Shown here one piece after another: positions 1 to 6,047 of a stretch of DNA of 7,204 nucleotides. The stretch's first letter is position 1. Every line of letters starts with the position of its first letter. The stretch spans positions 1-7,204 of the forward strand of contig DAOVFC010000025.1 in the NCBI GenBank assembly GCA_030668645.1, given 5' to 3'. Position numbers and translations under genes: made by a program. The notes under the pieces are model-generated. The model did no database searches. It saw nothing but the letters and a program-made list of their open reading frames with translations, and was not told where the DNA came from. This DNA is from Candidatus Bathyarchaeota archaeon. Its GTDB lineage: Archaea > Thermoproteota > Bathyarchaeia > Bathyarchaeales > Bathycorpusculaceae.

Positions 1-4
1 AAAC

Positions 5-14
5 TTAAAATAAT
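5..14 (+). promoter_or_regulatory. Possible TATA box for tuf
   Basis: An AT-rich TTAAAATAAT stretch lies about 80 bp before the tuf start. It could be an archaeal TATA box giving a transcript with a leader of roughly 50 nt. All three plus frames contain stop codons within the first 21 bases, so no upstream coding sequence runs into tuf. The surroundings are AT-rich throughout, so the match is weak. Confidence 0.25.
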
Positions 15-75
15 CGAATGAACAGTTGTTGTAAACGAATCCATTAAAATTAGAGGTAAAATCTGAAAGATAAAT

Positions 76-82
76 GAGGAGG
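76..82 (+). promoter_or_regulatory. Ribosome binding site of tuf
   Basis: GAGGAGG sits 7 nt before the ATG at 90 and is a strong match to the archaeal anti-Shine-Dalgarno sequence. It fixes the tuf start and suits a highly expressed gene. Confidence 0.8.
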
Positions 83-89
83 AAAAAGA

Positions 90-1394
90 ATGAGCAAAGC
101 TGAAAAACCACACTTAAACCTAGTTATAATGGGACACGTAGACCACGGAAAATCAACAACGATGGGGCACCTGTTATACTTAGCTGGAAGCATTGACGAG
201 AGAGTAATAAAGTCCTTCGAAGAACAAGCGAAAGTGCTGGGTAAGGAAACCTTCAAGTTTGCCTGGGTTCTCGACAACCTGAAAGAGGAACGGGAAAGAG
301 GCTTAACAATCGACCTTCGGTTCCTAAAATTTGAAACGCCAAAATACTACTTCACAGTCATAGACGCACCTGGACACAGAGACTTTGTTAAGAACATGAT
401 AACGGGAGCAAGCCAAGGAGACGGCGCTGTGCTGTTCGTTTCTGCAAAAAGAGGGGAATTCGAAGCAGGCATAGGCCCAGGTGGACAGACAAGGGAACAC
501 GCCTTCTTGGCTTACACTTTGGGCGTAAGTCAGATGGTGGTGGCTGTCAATAAGATGGATGATAGCACAGTTAACTGGGGTGAAGAAAGATACAATGAGG
601 TCAAGAACGAGATTTCAAGAATGCTTAAGATGGTGGGCTTCAAGGTTGAGAAAATTCCGTTCGTGCCTACATCGGGATGGACAGGTGACAGCCTCGTGAA
701 ACCAAGCGAGAAGATGCCGTGGTATAAAGGACCCACGCTGCTTCAAGCCCTAGACGGCTTTGAATTACCGTCTAAACCATTAAAAAAGCCTCTACGCCTC
801 CCAATTCAAGACGTATACACTATCCCGGGCGTGGGCACGGTTCCGGTGGGTAGGGTTGAAACAGGCGTGCTCAAAGAAGGCGACTCGATAATAATTTTGC
901 CCTCTAACGTCAAAGCAGAAGTAAAATCTATTGAAATGCACCACGCCAAGATTCCGAAGGCTGAACCAGGCGACAACGTTGGATTTAACGTTAGAGGTAT
1001 ATCCAGAACCGACGTACGCCGTGGAGACGTTTGTGGACATCCGGACAATCCACCCACTGTGGCTAAGGAGTTCATCGGACAGATAATCGTCATTTATCAC
1101 CCAACGGCTGTAGCGGCGGGGTACACGCCGGTGCTTCATTATCACACAGGACAAGTCGCGTGCAGATTTACCGAGCTTCTGAAGAAGATTGATCCGCGTT
1201 CCGGAGAGGTTGTGGAGGAGAAGCCTACCTTCCTGAAAACTGGAGACAGCGCTGTGGTCAGAATGGAGCCTTTACACCCGATTGCAGTCGAACCATACAC
1301 CGAGTTTCCGGAGCTTGGAAGGTTCGCAGTCAGAGATATGGGTACAACTGTGGCTGCTGGTGTCGTGAAAGAGATCACAAAGAAAGGACCCTAA
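90..1394 (+). CDS. tuf: Translation elongation factor EF-1alpha (aEF1A)
   Basis: This GTPase delivers aminoacyl-tRNA to the ribosomal A site in the cytoplasm. The 434-residue length is normal for archaeal EF-1alpha. Visible GTPase motifs are the P-loop GHVDHGKS (15-22), switch I ERERGLTID (67-75, with the usual Ile replaced by Leu but the Mg-binding Thr73 kept), DAPGHRD (92-98), NKMD (154-157) and SGW (195-197). The two beta-barrel domains follow at about 235-325 and 326-430, with typical signatures such as GVGTVPVGRVETG, PGDNVGFNVRG and GRFAVRDMG. The start is set by a strong ribosome binding site. In many archaea tuf lies with rps12/rps7 upstream and rps10 downstream; here rps10 does not follow. 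A T-run just after the stop suggests that transcription can end there. Identification is very secure. Confidence 0.98.
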   Translation: MSKAEKPHLNLVIMGHVDHGKSTTMGHLLYLAGSIDERVIKSFEEQAKVLGKETFKFAWVLDNLKEERERGLTIDLRFLKFETPKYYFTVIDAPGHRDFVKNMITGASQGDGAVLFVSAKRGEFEAGIGPGGQTREHAFLAYTLGVSQMVVAVNKMDDSTVNWGEERYNEVKNEISRMLKMVGFKVEKIPFVPTSGWTGDSLVKPSEKMPWYKGPTLLQALDGFELPSKPLKKPLRLPIQDVYTIPGVGTVPVGRVETGVLKEGDSIIILPSNVKAEVKSIEMHHAKIPKAEPGDNVGFNVRGISRTDVRRGDVCGHPDNPPTVAKEFIGQIIVIYHPTAVAAGYTPVLHYHTGQVACRFTELLKKIDPRSGEVVEEKPTFLKTGDSAVVRMEPLHPIAVEPYTEFPELGRFAVRDMGTTVAAGVVKEITKKGP

Positions 1395-1406
1395 GCATCC
1401 TTCACT

Positions 1407-1415
1407 CTCTTTTTA
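1407..1415 (+). terminator. Possible T-tract terminator after tuf
   Basis: A pyrimidine run containing five consecutive T residues (1410-1414) lies about 15 nt after the tuf stop. Archaeal RNA polymerase often terminates on such T-runs without a hairpin. The tract is short, so read-through into xpf is possible. Confidence 0.35.
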
Positions 1416-1460
1416 TGTTTGCATCCGACGTTTTCCCAGCTCTCAGTACTTGTTACGCTA

Positions 1461-1490
1461 AGTTTTATCAGTTAAGAACTGAATAGTTCT
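1461..1490 (+). promoter_or_regulatory. Possible xpf promoter with adjoining palindrome
   Basis: AGTTTTATCA (1461-1470) resembles an archaeal TATA box and would place the transcription start near 1491, about 20 nt before the xpf ATG. Between them lies a perfect inverted repeat, AGAACT (1475-1480) and AGTTCT (1485-1490), separated by GAAT. It would either overlap the transcription start as an operator or form a 6-bp hairpin at the 5' end of the message. Neither role is shown by sequence alone. Confidence 0.3.
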
Positions 1491-1511
1491 CGATGGCCGA
1501 AGGGTTGAGAG

Positions 1512-2219
1512 ATGTCTGGAACTGAAACTTTACTTCCCTACTTAAGGGAAAAGAAGGACGGTGGAGAGGAGCTAACAATTATTGTTGATAGTCGTGAGGC
1601 GAACACCGCTGCGAAGATTGTTAAAGGATTGAAAGAACGCGGTGTTAACGTTAGAACTGAAGTGTTGCAGAAGGGTGATTACGTCTTGTCTGATTTGTGT
1701 GCGGTTGAGAGGAAAACAGTTCGCGACTTCGTTTACACCCTTACACGCCGCTACCTTTTTGAGCAGCTGTTTAGGCTTAAGGAGGTTTATCCGAAACCTA
1801 TAATTCTCTTGGAAGGCTACCTGCCGATAATCTACAAGTTCAGCAGAATCCGACCCGCTGCTGTCTGGGGGGCGATGTTCATGTTAGCAAAAAACGGTAT
1901 AGGAATGATTAACACAACTTCTTATAAGGAGACTGTTGATTTCCTTTGCGTAGCCGCACATCAAGAACAGATAGTTGAAAGAAGAATTCCAACGGTGCAC
2001 CCGTTCAAAAAACATGAAACCTTGGAGGATACACAGATATTCTTCGTGGCAAGCTTACCCAACATCGGAAGAGAAAAAGCCGTAGCCATCCTCAAATTCT
2101 ATCAAACTCCCTTGAACGCGTTATTGAATGTTGATAACTGGGCTAAGGATGTTCACGGACTCGGACCGAAGATAAGCAGTAAAGTTAAAGAACTGTTAAA
2201 CACTCCGTTTGGAGGGTGA
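1512..2219 (+). CDS. xpf: XPF/ERCC4-type structure-specific endonuclease (short, helicase-less form)
   Basis: This nuclease cuts 3'-flap, fork and related branched DNA in repair and fork restart, acting as a dimer and, in Crenarchaeota, with PCNA (family knowledge). The ERCC4 nuclease domain spans about residues 21-155 and has the catalytic pattern VDSRE (25-29), GDYVLSD (55-61) and ERKTVRD (66-72), so the active-site acids and lysine are present. A tandem helix-hairpin-helix DNA-binding and dimerisation domain occupies about 175-231, with hairpins at LPNIG and VHGLGPK. At 235 residues it matches the short crenarchaeal XPF, not Hef, which carries an N-terminal helicase. I see no clear PCNA-interacting motif at the C-terminus, which ends in TPFGG. 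The ribosome binding site is weak (GGTTGAGAG); the nearby ATG at 1493 is out of frame, supporting 1512. The next gene starts 6 bp after its stop. Confidence 0.93.
   Translation: MSGTETLLPYLREKKDGGEELTIIVDSREANTAAKIVKGLKERGVNVRTEVLQKGDYVLSDLCAVERKTVRDFVYTLTRRYLFEQLFRLKEVYPKPIILLEGYLPIIYKFSRIRPAAVWGAMFMLAKNGIGMINTTSYKETVDFLCVAAHQEQIVERRIPTVHPFKKHETLEDTQIFFVASLPNIGREKAVAILKFYQTPLNALLNVDNWAKDVHGLGPKISSKVKELLNTPFGG
2211..2219 (+). promoter_or_regulatory. Ribosome binding site of the 2226 gene, inside the xpf end
   Basis: GGAGGGTGA is close to the ideal GGAGGTGA and comprises the last two xpf codons plus its TGA stop. It lies 6 nt before the ATG at 2226. Ribosomes finishing xpf would therefore stop directly on this site, which points to translational coupling of the two genes. 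Confidence 0.7.
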
Positions 2220-2225
2220 ACATAC

Positions 2226-2591
2226 ATGGATGTGGAAATCGCGCCGACTCGGAAAGTCAGCGTTTTAGGAATAGATAAACGCTCGATCAAGGACATTGCG
2301 TGGTGCGCTGCAACTTACGGAATAAACAGGCTGCACTGGATAGACGGTTACGTAATGTGCCTAGAAGTTTACGAAAAATCGTTTGAACACGAAATAAAAA
2401 GCAAAGAGTTTCCGATAAGCCAAGTTTGCTACACTGAATTTCCAAACTACGTAAGAACTTACGAAATTGACAAAAGCATCCAAATTCCAATGGTAAACGT
2501 GTCTGACATGAAAATTTTCAAGAGCTTATTGACGGCGATTCTAAAAAATAAAGTAGAAAATACTGCAGATTCAGGCAGTAAAGGAACTTAG
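2226..2591 (+). CDS. Hypothetical protein translationally coupled to xpf
   Basis: I do not recognise this 121-residue protein. It is predicted to be soluble: no signal peptide, no membrane segment and no repeat is visible. The sequence reads as a compact alpha/beta fold, with an early strand RKVSVLGI (9-16), a helix region with IKDIAWCAATYG (21-32), an aromatic-rich middle (HWIDGY, 37-42) and a helical stretch near 94-110. The last ten residues are polar and probably disordered. Three cysteines (27, 45, 68) are not spaced as a metal-binding motif. Evidence that it is real is the near-ideal ribosome binding site, the 6-bp spacing from xpf and a full-length open frame ending exactly at the convergent neighbour. 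Its context suggests a role linked to XPF or DNA repair, but that is inference from position only. Its stop overlaps the iorB stop on the other strand. Confidence 0.75.
   Translation: MDVEIAPTRKVSVLGIDKRSIKDIAWCAATYGINRLHWIDGYVMCLEVYEKSFEHEIKSKEFPISQVCYTEFPNYVRTYEIDKSIQIPMVNVSDMKIFKSLLTAILKNKVENTADSGSKGT
2541..2580 (-). terminator. Hairpin plus T-tract terminator of the iorAB operon
   Basis: Read on the minus strand, the bases after the iorB stop contain an inverted repeat TACTGC (2580-2575) and GCAGTA (2566-2561) with an 8-nt loop. It is followed directly by TTTTC and then a run of six T residues (2548-2543). This has the look of an intrinsic terminator, although T-runs alone often suffice in archaea. 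It lies wholly inside the end of the convergent gene 2226-2591. Confidence 0.5.
2588..2591. other. Overlapping convergent stop codons
   Basis: The plus-strand bases TTAG hold both stops: TAG (2589-2591) ends the plus-strand hypothetical gene, and TTA (2588-2590), read as TAA on the minus strand, ends iorB. There is no intergenic space between the two convergent genes. Confidence 0.95.
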
Positions 2592-3196
2592 GGTTTAGCT
2601 TGTTTTTCTTTGGCATACTTGTAGCCAAGCTCGAATGCTTTAACGTTCACTTCTAAATACTTTGCGGGAACAAGCTCGTGTAAAGCCTTTTTCACGTTCT
2701 CAATCTTAACTGGAACCTTCCCAGCCGCAGCCAAAGCCCCAATCATAACTACGTTCCGTGTTAAGATGCTCCCAGCTTCAACAGCCATCCTTGCGGCTTC
2801 CACAACAACAACGTTTTTTGTAAAACCTTTGACCTGCCTCACGACTTCATCTAGGCTCGGATATTTCGTTGAGCCAACAGCCACTCCGCTTGGAAAAATC
2901 ATCTCGTCGCTCATTAGAACAAGCGTTTTTTCTGAAGCGAATCTCATGTTACGCAGGGTTTCCAAGGGTTCAAAGCCTAAAATCGCGTCTGCTCTTCCAT
3001 CCAAAACCGTTGGCGCCGCAACTTTGTCGCCTATCCTGACGTTGGAGACCACCGCTCCGCCACGCTGCGCCATACCGTGAATTTCGCTCACCCGAACATT
3101 TAGCCCCTCCTTAACAGCCGCCGTTCCCAAGATTTCAGCCGCTAAAAGTATGCCTTGTCCACCAACACCGGCAATAACGAGGTTGAACTCTTCCAT
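2588..3196 (-). CDS. iorB: Indolepyruvate:ferredoxin oxidoreductase, beta subunit
   Basis: IorB is the small, gamma-type subunit of the IOR complex. With IorA it oxidatively decarboxylates aryl pyruvates to aryl-acetyl-CoA, CO2 and reduced ferredoxin in the cytoplasm. The 202 residues match the usual archaeal IorB length and form one pyruvate-ferredoxin oxidoreductase gamma-like domain. Diagnostic stretches are AGVGGQG (9-15), near the start as in all members, and EIHGMAQRGGAVVSNVR (38-54). The ATG lies 4 bp after the iorA stop. A GGAG site about 9 nt upstream overlaps the last iorA codons, so translation is probably coupled and subunits made in equal amounts. Its stop codon shares bases with the stop of the plus-strand gene at 2226-2591. 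The Lys-rich C-terminus (KEKQAKP) is encoded opposite a plus-strand T-tract. Confidence 0.96.
   Translation of the reverse strand: MEEFNLVIAGVGGQGILLAAEILGTAAVKEGLNVRVSEIHGMAQRGGAVVSNVRIGDKVAAPTVLDGRADAILGFEPLETLRNMRFASEKTLVLMSDEMIFPSGVAVGSTKYPSLDEVVRQVKGFTKNVVVVEAARMAVEAGSILTRNVVMIGALAAAGKVPVKIENVKKALHELVPAKYLEVNVKAFELGYKYAKEKQAKP
2603..2611 (+). terminator. Possible T-tract terminator for the plus-strand genes
   Basis: TTTTTCTTT begins 12 nt after the stop of the 2226-2591 gene and could end plus-strand transcripts. It lies inside the iorB coding sequence, opposite its C-terminal Lys/Glu codons, so it could also be a by-product of those codons. Confidence 0.4.
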
Positions 3197-3200
3197 TCCT

Positions 3201-5093
3201 TCAATCTCCTTTAACGTCTTCCCCGCACCTTATTGCGTTGTACGGGCAAACTGAAACACATAGTCCACAGGCGGTGCAGAGAGCCTCGTCTACACCAACT
3301 TTTTCATCCCTAACCACCAAGGCTGGACAGCCTAACAGCTTAACGCAAGCCATGCAGCTTGTGCATTCATCAGTAATCTTGCAGGGCACGGTTCTTATGC
3401 CTTTGCGCCTCCTCTCTCTCGCAATCATCAGAGCACACGGCGCTCGAAAAACCACGACGGAGGGACCGGGCTGTTGAAGAGCTTCATTCAAAACCGCTGA
3501 TGCTTCCTTAGTCCTGAATGGATCAACTACTCTAACGTATTTCACCCCGCATCCTTCAGCAACTTTTTCGATAAGCACCTTTCTGGAAGGGGTTCTCATC
3601 CCCGTTACGCCGGTTCCGGGGTGAGGTTGCTGCCCTGTCATAGCGGTGGTAAGGTTGTCTAGGACGACCAACGTGATTTTGTGGTTGTTGTAAACGGCGT
3701 TCACAAGTCCAGGGATCGCCGCGTGGAAAAACGTTGAATCCCCCACCACTGAAACGGTGTCTACGCCCGTCACTTTGCTTATCCCCTGAGCCGTGCTTAC
3801 ACTAGCGCCCATGCATATCAGCAAGTCGCCTATGCTCAACGGCGGGGCGATTCCCAAAGCGTAGCAGCCTATATCGGTTGAGTAGATGGCCTTTCCGCCT
3901 GTGACCTTCTTTATCACGTAAAACGACGCTCTGTGTGGGCATCCTGCGCACAGAACGGGCGGTCTGGGCGGTAAATCCTTGACTGTTTCATCGTATCGTT
4001 CATCAAGTTCTCGAAAGTTTATCGGCAACTTTTTGTCAGTTATCTCAGCTAAGCCTGTGATGACGAGGCGTGTGGAAAGTTCGCCCTTCCTCGGAAAATA
4101 AAGCCTATTCATTTTCCCGTAGATTTTCACGTTTGGGGCATAATCCTTAGCTACGGCTTTAACCTGCATTTCCAAGAAAGGTTCAAGCTCTTCCACGACA
4201 ACTATCTTCTCATGGTTTCTCAGGAATTCTCCGACAATTTTTTCTGGAAACGGATGCGTCATGCCAAGCTTTAGGACGCTGACGTCTAAGCCCAAGAAAT
4301 CTACGGCTTCAACAGCGTAATTGTAGGCTGAGCTTGAGGAAATCACGCCGTACCCCCCGCTTTTCCCTTTATGCGTAACCTTGTTATGGGGGGACGCCTC
4401 GCTGATTTCTTTAGCTTTTTCTACCTTTCTCAAAAGCGCCTCATGCATCAGTCTGGCGTTCGCTGGAACCATCACCATACGTTTTACGTCTCTGACGAAC
4501 TTGCCCTTCGATCTCGGTTTTGCAAGCTTACCGTAGGTTACTGGTCCACGAGTGTGGCTTACACGCGTCGTTGTTCTAAGCAAGACGGGTAGCTCCAGTT
4601 CCTCAGAGATTTCAACCGCTGAAGTAACCATGTCCTTTGCCTCTTGAGCGTTTGAAGGCTCTAAGCACGGCAGATTTGAGAGCAAAGTGTAGAAGCGGTT
4701 GTCCTGCTCGTTTTGCGAACTGTAGCACTGCGGGTCGTCCGCGTTGACTATCACGTAGCCTCCTTTTACGCCTATGTAAGCCAGAGTCATAACGGCGTCT
4801 GCGGCTACGTTTAACCCAACATGCTTCATGGCTGTTAAGGCTCTAACTCCACAGTTTGCGGCTCCAGCGGCAACCTCAACAGCGACAATCTCGTTCGTGG
4901 AATACTCCATGTACAACCCAGCTTCAGAAGCTATCGCGGAGATGGAGTCACCTATCTCAGACGCCGGCGTACCAGGGTATGTTGTGACTACGCCTATGCC
5001 AGCCTCCAAAATCCCTCTAGCAACAGCCTCGTTACCGAGCAGAAGCACTCGTTTTCCAGGGTTGTCCTGTAACAATATACGTAAATCGGGCAA
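3201..5093 (-). CDS. iorA: Indolepyruvate:ferredoxin oxidoreductase, alpha subunit
   Basis: IorA is the large, catalytic subunit of IOR, using thiamine pyrophosphate and iron-sulfur clusters to convert indolepyruvate, phenylpyruvate and similar acids to acyl-CoA and reduced ferredoxin. The length of 630 residues is normal. The N-terminal pyrimidine-binding region has YPGTPASEI (39-47) and the likely TPP-activating glutamate in STNEI (65-69). The middle domain covers about 245-350. The TPP-diphosphate domain starts at CAGCPHR (382-388) and has GDSTFFHA (451-458) to LDN (478-480). The C-terminus carries two 4Fe-4S motifs: C577, C580, C583, C589 and C606, C609, C612, C616. All expected residues are present. 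The start is TTG: a good ribosome binding site lies 8 nt upstream, an in-frame stop lies nine codons before it, and the first in-frame ATG is Met62, too late. iorB follows after 4 bp. Confidence 0.97.
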   Translation of the reverse strand: MPDLRILLQDNPGKRVLLLGNEAVARGILEAGIGVVTTYPGTPASEIGDSISAIASEAGLYMEYSTNEIVAVEVAAGAANCGVRALTAMKHVGLNVAADAVMTLAYIGVKGGYVIVNADDPQCYSSQNEQDNRFYTLLSNLPCLEPSNAQEAKDMVTSAVEISEELELPVLLRTTTRVSHTRGPVTYGKLAKPRSKGKFVRDVKRMVMVPANARLMHEALLRKVEKAKEISEASPHNKVTHKGKSGGYGVISSSSAYNYAVEAVDFLGLDVSVLKLGMTHPFPEKIVGEFLRNHEKIVVVEELEPFLEMQVKAVAKDYAPNVKIYGKMNRLYFPRKGELSTRLVITGLAEITDKKLPINFRELDERYDETVKDLPPRPPVLCAGCPHRASFYVIKKVTGGKAIYSTDIGCYALGIAPPLSIGDLLICMGASVSTAQGISKVTGVDTVSVVGDSTFFHAAIPGLVNAVYNNHKITLVVLDNLTTAMTGQQPHPGTGVTGMRTPSRKVLIEKVAEGCGVKYVRVVDPFRTKEASAVLNEALQQPGPSVVVFRAPCALMIARERRRKGIRTVPCKITDECTSCMACVKLLGCPALVVRDEKVGVDEALCTACGLCVSVCPYNAIRCGEDVKGD

Positions 5094-5098
5094 TGGAT

Positions 5099-5117
5099 AT
5101 TCTCTCCCTTGGAGAAT
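5099..5117 (-). promoter_or_regulatory. iorA ribosome binding site within a small hairpin
   Basis: On the minus strand GGGAGAG (5108-5102) lies 8 nt before the TTG start and decides that start. The same bases belong to an inverted repeat, ATTCTC (5117-5112) and GAGAAT (5104-5099) with a 7-nt loop; an alternative pairing of TCTCC with GGAGA uses a 3-nt loop. In the message the ribosome binding site would be partly paired, which may damp translation. Confidence 0.5.
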
Positions 5118-5133
5118 GTTTCATAACTTTATT

Positions 5134-5148
5134 CTTTAACATATAACT
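5134..5148 (-). promoter_or_regulatory. Probable iorAB promoter (TATA-like box)
   Basis: Read on the minus strand, AGTTATATG followed by TTAAAG forms an AT-rich box about 50 bp before the iorA start. A transcription start some 25 nt downstream would give a leader of roughly 25 nt carrying the ribosome binding site. It lies after the T-tract that follows the enoyl-CoA hydratase gene, so iorAB can be transcribed separately. Confidence 0.4.
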
Positions 5149-5218
5149 TTTGGTAAAAAACGCTGCTTAACACATGGTTCAGGCCTAAGAAGACTCATCC
5201 GCTGAAAAATGAGAGTGC

Positions 5219-5225
5219 AAAAAAA
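5219..5225 (-). terminator. T-tract terminator after the enoyl-CoA hydratase gene
   Basis: Seven T residues in a row on the minus strand lie 23 nt after the stop of the enoyl-CoA hydratase gene. A second run of five T (5208-5204) and a 5-bp inverted repeat, CTCAT/ATGAG (5213-5209 and 5198-5194), follow. This is a typical archaeal T-rich terminator and separates the upstream pair from iorAB. Confidence 0.5.
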
Positions 5226-5248
5226 GAGGTGTTAGAACTTTGTATTTC

Positions 5249-6031
5249 TCATTTGCCTTTGAACGTTGGTTTTCTTTTTTCCATGAAAGCTGAAACGCCT
5301 TCCTGCAGGTCCTCTGTGGAAGAGACGACGCCGAAGCCTTCACGTTCTAAAGCTATCGCAGCGTCGAGGCTCATATCCGCTCCTTTATCGATTAGTGCCT
5401 TAGCCACTTTAAGGGCTACAGGAGCTTTGGCTGCCAGTTCCGCAGCGAATTGTCGCACGTTTTCCATAAACCTGTCTGCTGGAACCACCATGTTCACTAA
5501 GCCTAACTGTTCAGCTGTCTTCGCGTCGATTATCTTTCCAGTGTAGATGAGCTCTTTCGCTTTCGTTTTGCCGATCAACCGCGTGAGCCTTTGTGTTCCA
5601 CCCCAGCCCGGAATCAAGCCTATTTTTATCTCTGTCTGTCCCATGCGCGCCTTTTCCGAGGCAATACGGATGTCACACGCCATGGCCGTCTCCAATCCTC
5701 CGCCCAAAGCGTAACCGTTTATCGCAGCTATAACCGGCTTCTCAAAGTTTTCCAAGGCGCTACAGATCCTGCCTCCCATAAGCGAAAGCTCCCTCGCTTT
5801 CAAGGCGTTCGTTCCCTTCATCGTCTTTATGTCCGCGCCAGCTGAAAACGCCTTCTCGCCGGCTCCCGTCAATATCACGACGTGTACGTCTTCGTCCATT
5901 TTGGCGTCCTCCAACGCCTGTAAAACCTCTTTCACAGACTCCTTGCTGAAGGCGTTTAACGCTTCCGGACGGTTCAGCGTGATCGTGGCTATTCCTTCGC
6001 TTTTCTCGTAGATTATGTATTTGAATTCCAT
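5249..6031 (-). CDS. Enoyl-CoA hydratase (crotonase family)
   Basis: The product should hydrate trans-2-enoyl-CoA to 3-hydroxyacyl-CoA, the second step of beta-oxidation, or act in reverse. It is a cytoplasmic crotonase-fold enzyme, normally a hexamer. At 260 residues it has the standard length of a stand-alone hydratase. Visible signatures are LNRPEALNAF (19-28), the oxyanion-hole segment AFSAGADI (61-68), NGYALGGGLE (105-114) and GLIPGWGGTQRL (138-149). Both catalytic glutamates of true hydratases appear to be present, Glu114 and Glu134, spaced 20 apart as in rat crotonase; isomerases or decarboxylases of this fold often lack one. The ATG has a GAGG ribosome binding site 9 nt upstream. The gene follows the dehydrogenase gene by 16 bp, and the dehydrogenase uses the hydratase product. 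Chain-length preference cannot be told from sequence. Confidence 0.93.
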   Translation of the reverse strand: MEFKYIIYEKSEGIATITLNRPEALNAFSKESVKEVLQALEDAKMDEDVHVVILTGAGEKAFSAGADIKTMKGTNALKARELSLMGGRICSALENFEKPVIAAINGYALGGGLETAMACDIRIASEKARMGQTEIKIGLIPGWGGTQRLTRLIGKTKAKELIYTGKIIDAKTAEQLGLVNMVVPADRFMENVRQFAAELAAKAPVALKVAKALIDKGADMSLDAAIALEREGFGVVSSTEDLQEGVSAFMEKRKPTFKGK

Positions 6032-6047
6032 CTTTACATTCCTCTCT

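Noticed and set aside
792..1154. Antisense open frames of 95-120 codons across tuf
   Set aside because: They lie entirely opposite a highly conserved gene, overlap one another in different frames, have no ribosome binding site of note and resemble no protein family.
1493..1495. ATG as an alternative xpf start
   Set aside because: It is out of frame with xpf, being 19 nt before the ATG at 1512.
4057..4063. GTGATGA, a perfect box C of a C/D guide RNA
   Set aside because: It lies inside iorA on the antisense strand and no CTGA box D follows at a usual distance.
5161..5213. Minus-strand GGATGA...CTGA resembling a C and D' pair of a C/D guide RNA between the hydratase gene and iorA
   Set aside because: The box C match is poor and no second C'/D pair is found; the region is better explained by the terminator and promoter.
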